A stretch of DNA of 64,000 nucleotides from Glaciimonas sp. PAMC28666. Lineage in GTDB: Bacteria; Pseudomonadota; Gammaproteobacteria; Burkholderiales; Burkholderiaceae_D. The stretch's first letter is position 1; each line of letters begins with the position of its first letter. The DNA lies in NCBI RefSeq assembly GCF_016917355.1, contig NZ_CP070304.1:5146001-5210000 (forward strand), written 5' to 3'. The translations under genes were made by a program, and so were the position numbers. This document shows, one piece after another, positions 9,041 to 17,832 of this stretch. The notes beneath the pieces were generated by a model that worked only from the letters and a program-made list of their open reading frames with translations, was not told where the DNA came from and did not search any database.

Positions 9041-10360
9041 TCAACGGTTAACCAGCTTTGGATCGAAGCTTAGAGCGATCAGCGCACTCAGCACTAAGCC
9101 GCCCGCGATGACGTAAATGGCCGGTGCCGTACCGTGAAAGGTGTCACGCACCCAGCCAATCAGATAAGGGCTAACGAAGCCCCCGAGGTTGGCCAAAGAG
9201 TTAATTGCACCGATGCTGGCAGCAGCGGTGGCACCGCCGAGAAACGCCGTCGGTATCGTCCACATTATCGGCGAATAACTGATGATGCCTGCGGCGGCAA
9301 TCGATAACGACAATACGGTCAATACCACGCTATGCGCTGCCCAGACGCTCGCAGCCAGACCGAGCGCACCGAGCAATAATGCAACCGCCAAGTGCCAACG
9401 TCTTTCGCGCAGGCGATCTGAATTGCGCCCCAATGCAATCATGCAAATAATTGCCACACAATACGGAATGGCACTGAGCCAGCCAATTGTGATTCCATCG
9501 GTGGCGCCAGCATCTTTGATGAGCGTGGGCATGTAGAAGCCCAGCGCATACAGGCCCATCATGGCGGGAAAGGACATGATGATGACCTTCCAGATGCGCC
9601 GATCAGCAAGTATACCCATCAGCGGAATGTGCTCACGGTCATGGTTATCCTGTGCAATCTCGCTGGTGATGAGTTGTCGCTCTTCCTGCGTGAGCCAACG
9701 TGCTTCGCTGACGCGGTTATTGAGGATCAGCAGCACCCCAATCGCCAGGGGAATCGTCGGCAGCGCTTCGAGCCCAAACAGCCATTGCCATCCTGAGTGG
9801 CCAGCGACATTATGGAAATGCGCCATAATCCAGCCGGAGAGCGGGCTACCAATAAGACCGGCAATGGGAATTCCCGCCTGAAAGCAGGCCGTCATCTTGC
9901 CGCGACGATGATTCGGAAACCAGTAGGTCAGATAAAGAATAACGCCGGGATAAAAGCCCGCCTCGGCTACCCCAAGCAAAAAACGTATGATGTAGAACTG
10001 CCAGGGCGTGGTGACGAAAGCCATCAGTCCTGATAGCAGCCCCCAGGAGATCATGATGCGGGCAATCCATAATCGCGCACCAACCCGATGCATGATCAGA
10101 TTACTCGGCACCTCGAACAACAAATAGCCGATAAAAAATAATCCGGCACCGAACCCGTAGGCTGCTTCGCTGAAATGCAGGTCGCTCAGCATGCTCAATT
10201 TGGCGATGCCTATATTGATGCGATCCAGATAGGCGACCACATAGCAAACCATTAAGAAAGGAATGAAACGCAAGGCGACCTTGCGGTAGGTGGCATTCTG
10301 AAATGCAAATGCGGCTGCGGCTGGGTCAGCGACGTGCGTGGCTGTGGCAGAATGGTTCAT
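9041..10360 (-). CDS. MFS transporter, anion:cation symporter (ACS) family
   Basis: 439 residues with about twelve hydrophobic segments. The loop 2-3 region and LDRINIGIAKLSM near the first helix are typical of the ACS family (tartrate, hexuronate, 4-hydroxyphenylacetate and phthalate porters). AEAGFYPGVILYLTYWFP in helix 4-5 is also diagnostic. It is an inner-membrane, proton-coupled uptake protein for an organic anion; the exact substrate is unknown. AAGGAGA precedes the ATG. It lies 38 bases downstream of the dsdA stop and upstream of the M81 gene, so it probably imports the compound those enzymes degrade. Confidence 0.9.
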   Translation of the reverse strand: MNHSATATHVADPAAAAFAFQNATYRKVALRFIPFLMVCYVVAYLDRINIGIAKLSMLSDLHFSEAAYGFGAGLFFIGYLLFEVPSNLIMHRVGARLWIARIMISWGLLSGLMAFVTTPWQFYIIRFLLGVAEAGFYPGVILYLTYWFPNHRRGKMTACFQAGIPIAGLIGSPLSGWIMAHFHNVAGHSGWQWLFGLEALPTIPLAIGVLLILNNRVSEARWLTQEERQLITSEIAQDNHDREHIPLMGILADRRIWKVIIMSFPAMMGLYALGFYMPTLIKDAGATDGITIGWLSAIPYCVAIICMIALGRNSDRLRERRWHLAVALLLGALGLAASVWAAHSVVLTVLSLSIAAAGIISYSPIMWTIPTAFLGGATAAASIGAINSLANLGGFVSPYLIGWVRDTFHGTAPAIYVIAGGLVLSALIALSFDPKLVNR

Positions 10361-10398
10361 GGTGTCTTGTCTCCTTGATTATTATTTGTACGGTTGCG

Positions 10399-11745
10399 TT
10401 AGTCGACGTGGCTCGAGGACGGCCTGCTTTGCGCCCGGATAGTCCTGGCATGGTCCTGAAAGCGACGGTGCTCTTCCTTTGGCACCAGCGCCCCGCCGGT
10501 AGTCCAAATGATGTGGGTCGCGCCCGCCAACGCCAGTCCGTGTTGGTTCACATAATTTCGGCCCGCATTACTGTTGGTGAGCCACCCCGGCCCACCCACG
10601 CCAGCCGCAGCAGAAGGTTCAAGCGCAATTCCCTCTGCTTCCAAGACCTGAAGCAGGTCCGCGTAAAGTTGTTCGTCACTCACGGTGAAGACGCCGGACA
10701 GCTGTGCTGCCATGAGCGGACTGACCAGATGAGACGCCTGCCCAACCGCTAAGCCATCGGCCTCGGTGCGATTGTCCAGGCCGATGTCGTAGACCGAGAG
10801 AGGGAGGTTCTGCTGTGATGCCAGCTGTACCAGCATGCAAGGCGAAGCAACCGGCTCGGCGAAGAAGCAGTGAACATGTTGACCAAACAGCACCTTTAAG
10901 CCGAAGGTAATACCACCCGGCGCGCCGCCGACACCACAGGGCAAATAGACGAACAGCGGATGGCTGGCATCGACCGTGCGCCCTGCTTCTGCCAGTTGCA
11001 AAGCGAGGTGCCGGGCCGCGGCAGCGTAGCCGAGAAACAGCATGAGCGACTGTTCGTCATCGACAAAATGGCTGAGAGGAGCAGCCAGCGCCTGGGTTCG
11101 CCCGGCCTCCACCGCCGCCGCGTAATCACCGTCGTGCTCAACCACCTGCACGCCGCGCATGCGCAGACGATCTTTTTTCCAGGTCTTGGCATCGGTTGAC
11201 ATATGCACGACAGCCTTGAACCCCAGCGCGGCAGCGATCACGCCGATGCTCAAACCCAGATTGCCGGTGCTGCCGACCGTTACCGTGTGGCGTGCGAACA
11301 AGGCGCGCGCCGGTTCGCATGCCATGTGCCGCCGATCGCCATCTTGGATAAATATCCCATGGGCCAAGGCGATGGACTCAGCCAGCGCTAACACTTCATG
11401 AAAGCCGCCGCGGGCTTTAATGGAACCGGCGATGGGCAGCGCGTGGTCTGCTTTGATGAACCATGTACCGTCGTGCTCCGGAACGCTACCCATGGCGCGC
11501 TGTAGACGGGCCACCTCGAACAGTTCGGATTCGATCACGCCTCCACTTACCTGCAGTTCGTCGAAGAGCATGGACATCAGCCCAGCGCAGCGCGCAAGCC
11601 TGGTCTCGGCGGTGAGTACATCCGCCACCGTGGGGGAATTCTCTGGCATGACGCTACCCAAGCGCGGATTGACCCACAGCAGGGGCTCACGAGACTTTAG
11701 TTTGGCTAATAGATCAGCGGGAAATGCTTTCAACATAGTATTCAT
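10399..11745 (-). CDS. dsdA: D-serine dehydratase (D-serine ammonia-lyase)
   Basis: 448 residues, matching DsdA. It is a PLP enzyme converting D-serine to pyruvate and ammonia. The PLP lysine lies in IAGSIKARGGFHEV, the phosphate-binding loop is GSTGNLGLS, and the MSTDAKTWKKDRLRMRG and PCGVGGAPGG blocks are characteristic. I chose the ATG at 11745 (MNTMLKAFPADLL). The frame runs on to 11889, but that would add 48 unrelated residues and overlap the divergent regulator. The ribosome-binding site is weak. It is first gene of a run with an ACS transporter and an M81 peptidase, and divergent from a LysR gene as dsdA is from dsdC in enterobacteria. The transporter is not a DsdX-type gluconate permease. 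Confidence 0.93.
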   Translation of the reverse strand: MNTMLKAFPADLLAKLKSREPLLWVNPRLGSVMPENSPTVADVLTAETRLARCAGLMSMLFDELQVSGGVIESELFEVARLQRAMGSVPEHDGTWFIKADHALPIAGSIKARGGFHEVLALAESIALAHGIFIQDGDRRHMACEPARALFARHTVTVGSTGNLGLSIGVIAAALGFKAVVHMSTDAKTWKKDRLRMRGVQVVEHDGDYAAAVEAGRTQALAAPLSHFVDDEQSLMLFLGYAAAARHLALQLAEAGRTVDASHPLFVYLPCGVGGAPGGITFGLKVLFGQHVHCFFAEPVASPCMLVQLASQQNLPLSVYDIGLDNRTEADGLAVGQASHLVSPLMAAQLSGVFTVSDEQLYADLLQVLEAEGIALEPSAAAGVGGPGWLTNSNAGRNYVNQHGLALAGATHIIWTTGGALVPKEEHRRFQDHARTIRAQSRPSSSHVD

Positions 11746-11839
11746 GGAAAAATAACCTGACGAGAGAGTTTCATTAGTAGTGGTGTTACAACTATAAGCT
11801 ACCTGTCCCAGGCGAAAAGTGATATTTTCTACTGTCTCC

Positions 11840-11854
11840 ATTAGCCATACTAAT
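11840..11854. promoter_or_regulatory. Candidate LysR-type operator half-sites between dsdA and the LysR gene
   Basis: ATTAG and CTAAT flank CCATA, giving a 5-5-5 inverted repeat in the 113-base divergent spacer. It ends five bases before the LysR ATG. GcvA/AmpR-like regulators bind ATNAG/CTNAT-type sites, which is why I note it. The position so close to the start codon is unusual; it could serve autorepression or be chance. Confidence 0.25.
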
Positions 11855-11858
11855 TCGA

Positions 11859-12794
11859 ATGCCGCTCCACTCATCCATCCTTGGAACACTGCGCTGCTTT
11901 GAAGCGGCAGCGCGCTTGCTCAGCTTCACCAAGGCAGCGGAGGCGCTGAATCTTACCCAAAGCGCGGTTAGCCAGCAGATTAGACAACTCGAGGAGCGAT
12001 TAGGCTATCCGCTGTTTTTGCGCCAGCATCGGAACCTGATACTCACCGTTAAAGGCGAAATGCTGTTCGAATGTGCCGCCAGAACCTTTCTCGACATCGA
12101 ACAGACACTCAAGCGCCTCGGCACGTCGGACAGTCCGCTGCAGGTCAATTGCCTGCCATCATTTGCCTTGCAATGGCTAATGCCACGCCTGGTCGATTTC
12201 CACCGTCTCCAGCCTGAAGTCACGGTGCGCCTCAAGGCGGAGTTCCAGGCGTTGGACCAGCATGCCATGCGTGCCGACGACATTGATGTAGCGATCCGTT
12301 TCGATCCGGGACAATATGAGATCCTGCACGCCGAACCGATCCTCGACGAATATCTGATGCCAGTGGCAAGCCCGGAATACCTTGCACGTCACCCCGGGTT
12401 TGCCACAGGCGAGCGGATGGGGGATGTCACCTTATTGCACGATTCCGCTCCATGGGCCGGTGCACCCGAATTCATCGAATGGCGAACCTGGCTGGAGGCG
12501 GAGCGCCCCGACTGGTTAGGGCAGCTGAGCGGAGTGCAATTCAACTTATCGATCCTGTCGATTGGGGCGGCGCTGAATCACCAGGGCGTGGCCATGGCAC
12601 GCACCGCACAGGTTCTCGACGAAATCAAGAGCGGCCGCCTGATTAACGTGTTCGGCCGTCTGGTAAGGGCACCAGCGCGATATATGCTGCTGGTGCAGCG
12701 CGAAGAGGATCCGCGAGTGGCAGTATTTTCTCAATGGCTGAAAGAGGAGTGCCGCCGCTTTAGCGAATTGCGCCAGCAGTTGTTGGGAATCTAG
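11859..12794 (+). CDS. LysR-family transcriptional regulator, GcvA/DsdC-like
   Basis: 311 residues. The N-terminal winged helix-turn-helix is typical (LRCFEAAARLLSFTKAAEALNLTQSAVSQQI), followed by a linker helix and a substrate-binding domain from about residue 92. The sequence style (PLHSSILGTLRCFEAAAR, then LQWLMPRL) is that of the GcvA/DsdC subgroup. It is divergent from dsdA with 113 bases between the starts, so it most likely activates the dsdA-transporter-M81 operon in response to D-serine or a relative. The ATG at 11859 has no visible Shine-Dalgarno sequence. Confidence 0.92.
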   Translation: MPLHSSILGTLRCFEAAARLLSFTKAAEALNLTQSAVSQQIRQLEERLGYPLFLRQHRNLILTVKGEMLFECAARTFLDIEQTLKRLGTSDSPLQVNCLPSFALQWLMPRLVDFHRLQPEVTVRLKAEFQALDQHAMRADDIDVAIRFDPGQYEILHAEPILDEYLMPVASPEYLARHPGFATGERMGDVTLLHDSAPWAGAPEFIEWRTWLEAERPDWLGQLSGVQFNLSILSIGAALNHQGVAMARTAQVLDEIKSGRLINVFGRLVRAPARYMLLVQREEDPRVAVFSQWLKEECRRFSELRQQLLGI

Positions 12795-13014
12795 TCATTC
12801 AGGTACGAACTGGCGCGGCATTATTGTCAGCTGCCGTCTGTATTACTTACCTGTTTTTCGGACATTCGCAGACGTAAATTCGAAGAAATTTTTCTAAAAA
12901 ATATATCCTGCACGCCCGCCTGATTATCATCGATCAACCCTGAAGACGTCTCACGTAAAATCAAGCAACAATAAAGGCCCTACAATGAAAGCGAACTGAA
13001 ACTAAGTTATCGCC

Positions 13015-13923
13015 TCATAGCGTCAATCCCGCGGCGAGCGCCTCCAGTAAAACGCTGACCTTGGGCAGAGATTGGCGGCTTTTGAGCCAGACCAGATTCA
13101 GCGCCAGGCCGTCTGTTGCCAGGTTTGAAAGAACTTCTACTAATGTGCCTTTTTCAAGTTCGTGTTTGACCAACCAGGTAGGTAACTGCGCGATCCCATG
13201 CCCGGCGACTGCTGCAATTACCTCGCCCTCGCCATCACCTATCGCAATCCTGCCTGACATTACGCGGCGTTCAGTGTGGCCGACCTTCATTCCAGAAAAG
13301 TACCAAGGGCTAACCGTGCCTGGACCTTCACCATAGACTACACAACTGTGGTGTTCTACATCAAGTTCATTCAAGGGTTCGCCATGTTTGCGTAGATACG
13401 AGGGGGAGGCGCAAAATATATTTCGAGCCTTGCCCAGATAGCGATGCCCTAAGGTATTAGGCCAGACGTCAGAGCCACCGATTCGCACAACAATATCGAT
13501 ATCACCTTGAACAGGATCAATGAATCGGTCAGAGAACGTAATGTGCGGTATTAGCAATGGATGCTTTTCTATACACTTCAGAATGACCGGCAGTACATAC
13601 AAGCGCCCATACGACGCAGGCAGGTCGATACGCACCCGTCCGCGAGGTTCTGTGTTTTCCGAATGAATCGTCGACTCAGCCTCCTCAAGGTCAGCCAATA
13701 CGCCTGTACACGTGCGATAAAACTCTCTTCCAGCATCAGTTAGCGACAAACGTCGCGTGGTTCTTTTAAACAGGCGTGTTTGAAGTCTGCCCTCTAACCG
13801 TGCGATGCCCTTACTTACGGCAGAACTGGTCAGGTTCATCCGTTCAGCGGCAGCTGTGAAACTGCCCATATCTGCAACGCAGACAAACACATCAATTCCC
13901 TTCAAGCGCTCTGAAGAATACAT
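13015..13923 (-). CDS. LysR-family transcriptional regulator
   Basis: 302 residues. The N-terminal HTH is of the subgroup common beside NAD(P)-dependent oxidoreductases (LKGIDVFVCVADMGSFTAAAERMNLTSSAVSKGIARLE), followed by TRRLSLTDAG and an effector domain. It is convergent with the previous LysR gene and divergent from the NmrA-type gene at 14089 across a 165-base spacer. By the usual LysR arrangement it probably controls that gene and perhaps the following RidA gene. Confidence 0.92.
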   Translation of the reverse strand: MYSSERLKGIDVFVCVADMGSFTAAAERMNLTSSAVSKGIARLEGRLQTRLFKRTTRRLSLTDAGREFYRTCTGVLADLEEAESTIHSENTEPRGRVRIDLPASYGRLYVLPVILKCIEKHPLLIPHITFSDRFIDPVQGDIDIVVRIGGSDVWPNTLGHRYLGKARNIFCASPSYLRKHGEPLNELDVEHHSCVVYGEGPGTVSPWYFSGMKVGHTERRVMSGRIAIGDGEGEVIAAVAGHGIAQLPTWLVKHELEKGTLVEVLSNLATDGLALNLVWLKSRQSLPKVSVLLEALAAGLTL

Positions 13924-14088
13924 CTAGCCGCCTATTCGTGAATTAAATTCTTATTCAACGGAAAAATATACCATTAATCAGCAATAAATTTCACATAAGC
14001 TTACCCTTTCACGCTGCGCTGCGCATGAACAATATCCGCGAATGCCGCGCCGCCTGACATGACATCCATCAAAGAATAGGATTTACAG

Positions 14089-14976
14089 ATGAATAATCAG
14101 AAATCAACAGTTCTCGTTACTGGCGCTACCGGTCAAATTGGCAGCGACGCGCTTCGCTTCCTTCGCGCAGACGACTCAATCACATTAGTGGCCGCTGTGC
14201 GGTCGCCCGCCAAGGCGCAGGTTCTCGAAGCACAAGGTATTCGTACGGTCATCCTCGATTTTGACAAAGAAGAGACTTTGGCACCAGCGTTACAAGGAAT
14301 CGACAGGGCCTTCCTTATGACGGGTTATTCGGTGGACATGCTACGCCAAAGCAAAGCATTTTTAGATAAAGCCAAGCAAGCCGGTGTTCAACATATTGTG
14401 CATCTCGGCGCTTGTGGACGTGACGACACGACGGTTGCGCACTGGGCATGGCATCAATTTGTGGAGCGATACATTGAGTGGTCAGGTTTCTCATTCACGC
14501 ATTTGCGCCCGGAAACATTTATGCAAAATTTGCTCAGCTACGACGGCACCAGGGCAGTGAATAAAGGCGTTATACAACAATACACGGGAGATGCTCGGTT
14601 TAGCTGGGTCGACGGCGAAGATGTCGCCTTAGTGGCCGCTCAAACACTGCTACACCCAGACAAACATAGCGGCAAAACGTATCGCTTAGGTTACGACGCC
14701 AAATCGTACGGTGACATCGCGACTATTATGTCCGAAGTATTAGGACAGCCGTTTCGCTACGAGTCCCAATCTCCGGATATTTTCCTGGAGAATATGCGAG
14801 CAGCAGGTGCCGAGATGGCGTATATGAGCTGCGTGTGCGATAACTTCAAACGCGTCGCCGCTCGTGCCATTCCCGGCGTGGACGAGACATTCGACAACTT
14901 CCCCGGTATTACGGGTAAAGAACCCGTTCGGTGGGAGGCGTTCGTTAAAAAACACCAGGCAGCGTTCGCTTATTAA
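14089..14976 (+). CDS. NmrA-like NAD(P)-binding oxidoreductase (atypical SDR)
   Basis: 295 residues. The N-terminal Rossmann motif is VLVTGATGQIGSDALRFL (GxxGxxG), with the family's characteristic RSPAKAQVLEAQGI stretch after strand 2. A QxGVQHIVHLGACG block and a WSGFSFTHLRPETFMQNLL block are typical of NmrA/YtfG-type quinone oxidoreductase or azoreductase-like proteins. The classical SDR YxxxK pair is not obvious, as expected in atypical members. Its substrate is unknown. TAGGATT lies eight bases before the ATG. It is divergent from the LysR gene and followed by ridA 175 bases later. Confidence 0.88.
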   Translation: MNNQKSTVLVTGATGQIGSDALRFLRADDSITLVAAVRSPAKAQVLEAQGIRTVILDFDKEETLAPALQGIDRAFLMTGYSVDMLRQSKAFLDKAKQAGVQHIVHLGACGRDDTTVAHWAWHQFVERYIEWSGFSFTHLRPETFMQNLLSYDGTRAVNKGVIQQYTGDARFSWVDGEDVALVAAQTLLHPDKHSGKTYRLGYDAKSYGDIATIMSEVLGQPFRYESQSPDIFLENMRAAGAEMAYMSCVCDNFKRVAARAIPGVDETFDNFPGITGKEPVRWEAFVKKHQAAFAY

Positions 14977-15151
14977 TTGCGGTTGTTCTTCGCGCATTGA
15001 GTGGCTTTTGTTATCATCGGTGCAGGAACGTTGACCACTATGGTGCAATCTTGACCACTCGTGTTGATCTGGGGTCGATTGCAATAAATGCCGACGGCCA
15101 ATTTTTTAATGGTAGACCTGACCGAACATCATTCCTCTACAGGCGAATCAC

Positions 15152-15637
15152 ATGGAAGCAACCAGGCAGTCCAAGTTTAACGAGGTCGCCGCAGATCTTG
15201 GCTACAGCTTCGAGGGCGAAATAAAGATTGGTGGCAGCTATTCTTCTACCGTACGAAACGGGAATGAAATCTACGTCAGCGGACAGGTCCCACGGGTCGG
15301 CAGCACGGTCGTAGTCACCGGCCGTGCAGGCGCAGACGTGACGCTGGAAGACGCACAGAAAGCTGCCAAGGTTTGTGTAATGCGTGCGCTTGCCTTACTC
15401 GCCCAGGCGCTCGGCTCGCTCGATCGTGTAGAAAGCGTTTTGCGCATCTCGGTGTTCGTCCAATCGGCTGCAGACTTCACACAACAAAGCGAAGTAGCTG
15501 ACGCCGCGTCCGAGGTGCTCCACTTTGTGCTGGGGAAATCAGGTGTTCATACCCGAACGTCCGTTGGCGTTTATCAATTACCGAAGAATGCCACTGTTGA
15601 GATAGATCTCATCGCGAGCGTGAACGACGTCATATAA
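15152..15637 (+). CDS. RidA/YjgF-family protein
   Basis: 161 residues of the YjgF/YER057c/UK114 family, in the longer subgroup with an LGYSFEGEIKIGG-like N-terminus. Family features are VRNGNEIYVSGQVPR, the AQKAAKVCVMRALALLAQALGSLDRVESVLRI helix-strand and the C-terminal TRTSVGVYQLPKNATVEIDLIA. RidA enzymes deaminate reactive enamines/imines made by PLP enzymes. The arginine that binds the carboxylate in true RidA is probably the R of HTRTS, but I cannot confirm deaminase activity in this subgroup. AGGCGA precedes the ATG. Confidence 0.9.
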   Translation: MEATRQSKFNEVAADLGYSFEGEIKIGGSYSSTVRNGNEIYVSGQVPRVGSTVVVTGRAGADVTLEDAQKAAKVCVMRALALLAQALGSLDRVESVLRISVFVQSAADFTQQSEVADAASEVLHFVLGKSGVHTRTSVGVYQLPKNATVEIDLIASVNDVI

Positions 15638-16099
15638 AGTTTTAGCGCGCCCACTAGCGACCGTGTGCTGCTTGAATCATGGGATGAACGGAGAATAATC
15701 CCCGAATGCATCAGGCCACAACGTTAGAGCTTTCAAAACCTGTTTCTGTCACCGCAACCATCTGTTCCCGTTGCGCAGGGAAGAAGTGGCTTGGTAACGA
15801 CGGTCCCCTCCGTCCGGCAACTTTTTTGAATGCCGTTTACCCGCGTTAATCATTGGTTTAATCGTGAATACCGTCCCCGTATGATAGCGATCGAATGATC
15901 GCCCTCACCGCAGCGAAATAAAGGGCAATAAAGGGTAATAAAGGGCACAAGCCCGTAAGTAAAGGCAATCATTCCCAATATGATTCCCAGTATCTTGTGT
16001 TGGCATTCAATACGTGCCCCTATAAAATAAGGCCCTCTGGCGCCGGTCAACTTAAATCTGCTCGCCACTTCCCCGATTAAAACATTGACGAGATATATC
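15638..16099. other. Intergenic region upstream of the VIT gene
   Basis: About 460 bases with no supported gene. The minus-strand frame 15850-16281 runs into the VIT gene in the opposite direction and is a shadow. The region contains a 10-bp tandem repeat listed separately. No convincing riboswitch or terminator was identified. Confidence 0.5.
15917..15946. repeat. 10-bp tandem repeat upstream of the VIT gene
   Basis: Three head-to-tail copies of AATAAAGGGC (the middle copy ends in T). They lie in the non-coding spacer about 150 bases before the VIT-family gene. Confidence 0.85.
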
Positions 16100-16789
16100 A
16101 TGCGGCATGACGAACGACATAGTATCGAAAAAATAGGCTGGTTACGCGCTGCGGTCTTAGGGGCCAATGACGGCATTATTTCAACCGCTAGTCTGGTGCT
16201 GGGTGTTGCAGCAGCCCATGCTGCCCACGGTAGTATTTTGCTTACCGGTGTGACCGGCCTGGCAGCAGGCGCGATGGCCATGGCGACAGGCGAATATGTA
16301 TCAGTCCATTCACAAGCGGATTCTGAAAAAGCTGCCCTGGCGGAAGAAAGCGCAGAAATTGCTGCCGATTTTGATAGCGAACATCGAGAGCTAACTGCGA
16401 TTTATGTGGGGCGCGGTCTGGATTTTCCGCTTGCGAAACAGGTAGCTGCAAAACTGATGGCGCATGATGCGCTGGGCGCGCATGCGCGCGATGAACTGGG
16501 TATATTTTCCGGCGCAATCGCCAGACCTTTTCAGGCGGCGTGCGCTTCGGCATCGAGCTTTATTGTCGGAGCAATATTGCCGCTGACGGTTGCTGTCATT
16601 GCTCCTGAAACACATCTCATTCCAGCGGTAGCAACTGCCGCATTGATTTCACTTGCCATCTTGGGCGGTTTAGCCGCAAAAACGGGTGGGGCTAAAATTC
16701 TTCCCGGCGTGATCCGTGTCACCTTCTGGAGCGTATTGGCTATGGGCGTCACTTCATCAGTCGGAGCGATGTTTGGTGCCGCGATATAG
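16100..16789 (+). CDS. VIT1/CCC1-family vacuolar iron transporter-like membrane protein
   Basis: About 230 residues. The family-specific first helix region is WLRAAVLGANDGIISTASLVLGVAAA, followed by GAMAMATGEYVSVHSQAD, a cytoplasmic helical segment rich in Glu (the metal-binding domain in VIT1), and three C-terminal transmembrane helices. Bacterial members are predicted inner-membrane iron or manganese exporters. I use the ATG at 16100; a TTG at 16085 is in frame but has no better ribosome-binding site. It stands alone. Confidence 0.9.
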   Translation: MRHDERHSIEKIGWLRAAVLGANDGIISTASLVLGVAAAHAAHGSILLTGVTGLAAGAMAMATGEYVSVHSQADSEKAALAEESAEIAADFDSEHRELTAIYVGRGLDFPLAKQVAAKLMAHDALGAHARDELGIFSGAIARPFQAACASASSFIVGAILPLTVAVIAPETHLIPAVATAALISLAILGGLAAKTGGAKILPGVIRVTFWSVLAMGVTSSVGAMFGAAI

Positions 16790-17283
16790 CGTCAACGGCC
16801 TCCCGAAATTCTATTGAGGAATCCAAATCTAGCGATGTCTGGTTTTGAGCATGCCGCAGCGCATTTCCAGGATCTGTTATGCGTCTTCAAAGACTCAATA
16901 TCTACCATCTGGATCAATGTGCCAATACAAGCCCTGCATTGCATGCCCCAGCCACAGTTGGAGCCAGGACGCACAAAGCTTGTTCACAAGCCGGAGTTAC
17001 ACCGATTTCTCTTGGGCCAAGGATACTGCCAACATACACCTCCATTGCGGCAGAGGCCCACGCTCAAACGATTTATTCTCGCTCGTCAAAATACGCATCG
17101 TATGTTCTTGCTGCGATATTTACGCTCAGTCGGACCGGAATTGATGCAACCAATCACCTGAGCCCCCTTCAGATTTTCTCTTCGGCCAGCAAGGACGATT
17201 CGAATTCTCGCGGCATTTTCAGCGCGGGCAACACATCGCGGCACAGCGCAAGGGACTTTTTATGAATAATGCAAAGGTAAGAG
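16790..17283. other. Gene-poor stretch with overlapping spurious frames
   Basis: About 490 bases. Three plus-strand frames (16814-17161, 16845-17144 and 16879-17265) overlap one another with no ribosome-binding sites, low-complexity composition and no recognisable family. I treat none as a gene. Confidence 0.5.
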
Positions 17284-17553
17284 TTATTCCACGAGAGAGA
17301 CCGCATAGAGAAGTCCGCGTTTAAAACGGGGACGTGTAGGGCTTGCCGTTGAAGCGAAACCCCTCAACTTTGATCGCAAAGTCTCGCGACTCTCTTTCGG
17401 ATCACTATCTATCGCAAGGGAGAAACAATCACAGGCCTCCTTTATCATCGCCTGCAATTCTGCCTCGACGTTTTGCTCTGATTTTCGGTCCGTTAACCGG
17501 TGTATTTTAGAGGCATAAAAGGTAATCAAGAGCTGTTCATAAGGCGCGGACAT
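17284..17553 (-). CDS. Small hypothetical protein
   Basis: 89 residues, not recognised. It is predicted to be soluble, with a helical, Glu/Lys-rich middle (TDRKSEQNVEAELQAMIKEACD) and a basic C-terminal part. AGGAGA lies seven bases before the ATG, which is the main support. It starts nine bases after the stop of another small frame on the same strand, so the two could form a small operon. Confidence 0.5.
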   Translation of the reverse strand: MSAPYEQLLITFYASKIHRLTDRKSEQNVEAELQAMIKEACDCFSLAIDSDPKESRETLRSKLRGFASTASPTRPRFKRGLLYAVSLVE

Positions 17554-17562
17554 TTGTCTCTC

Positions 17563-17820
17563 CTATAATTGGTGCCTGCTGCTTCGGCATGTTCTTGTAA
17601 AAATTTGTACGAAATGATTACCGATTACGCAAGACCCCGCCATAGGGAGAAAAATGATTTCATATAAGGTTAAACCTGATGTATCAACGTGCACATTGGT
17701 GAACAGCGTCTGCACGGAAGAGAAAGACGCTGCAGACGAGAAGCCCCGGGCCATGCCATTTTTCATTAACGTCTTTACCCGTAGTTTTCTATCCAGTGTT
17801 TTGTGGTGACACGTCAACAA
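17563..17820 (-). CDS. Possible small hypothetical protein with TTG start
   Basis: 85 codons, not recognised. The support is an exact GGAGG at 17828-17832, seven bases before the TTG start. The downstream small gene also begins nine bases after its stop. The N-terminus is basic and the middle is hydrophobic and Ser-rich (FSSAASFSSVQTLF). There is no signal peptide, clear domain or homology that I can name. It could equally be chance. Confidence 0.3.
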   Translation of the reverse strand: MLTCHHKTLDRKLRVKTLMKNGMARGFSSAASFSSVQTLFTNVHVDTSGLTLYEIIFLPMAGSCVIGNHFVQIFTRTCRSSRHQL

Positions 17821-17832
17821 CTCATTTCCTCC

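Noticed and set aside
11746-11889. Longer N-terminus for D-serine dehydratase
   Set aside because: It would add 48 residues absent from the family and run into the divergent LysR gene; the ATG at 11745 fits the known protein start.
15850-16281. 143-codon minus frame across the VIT promoter and start
   Set aside because: It is antisense to the VIT gene and has no family features.
16814-17265. Three overlapping plus frames of 99-128 codons
   Set aside because: Mutually overlapping, no ribosome-binding sites, no recognisable domain.
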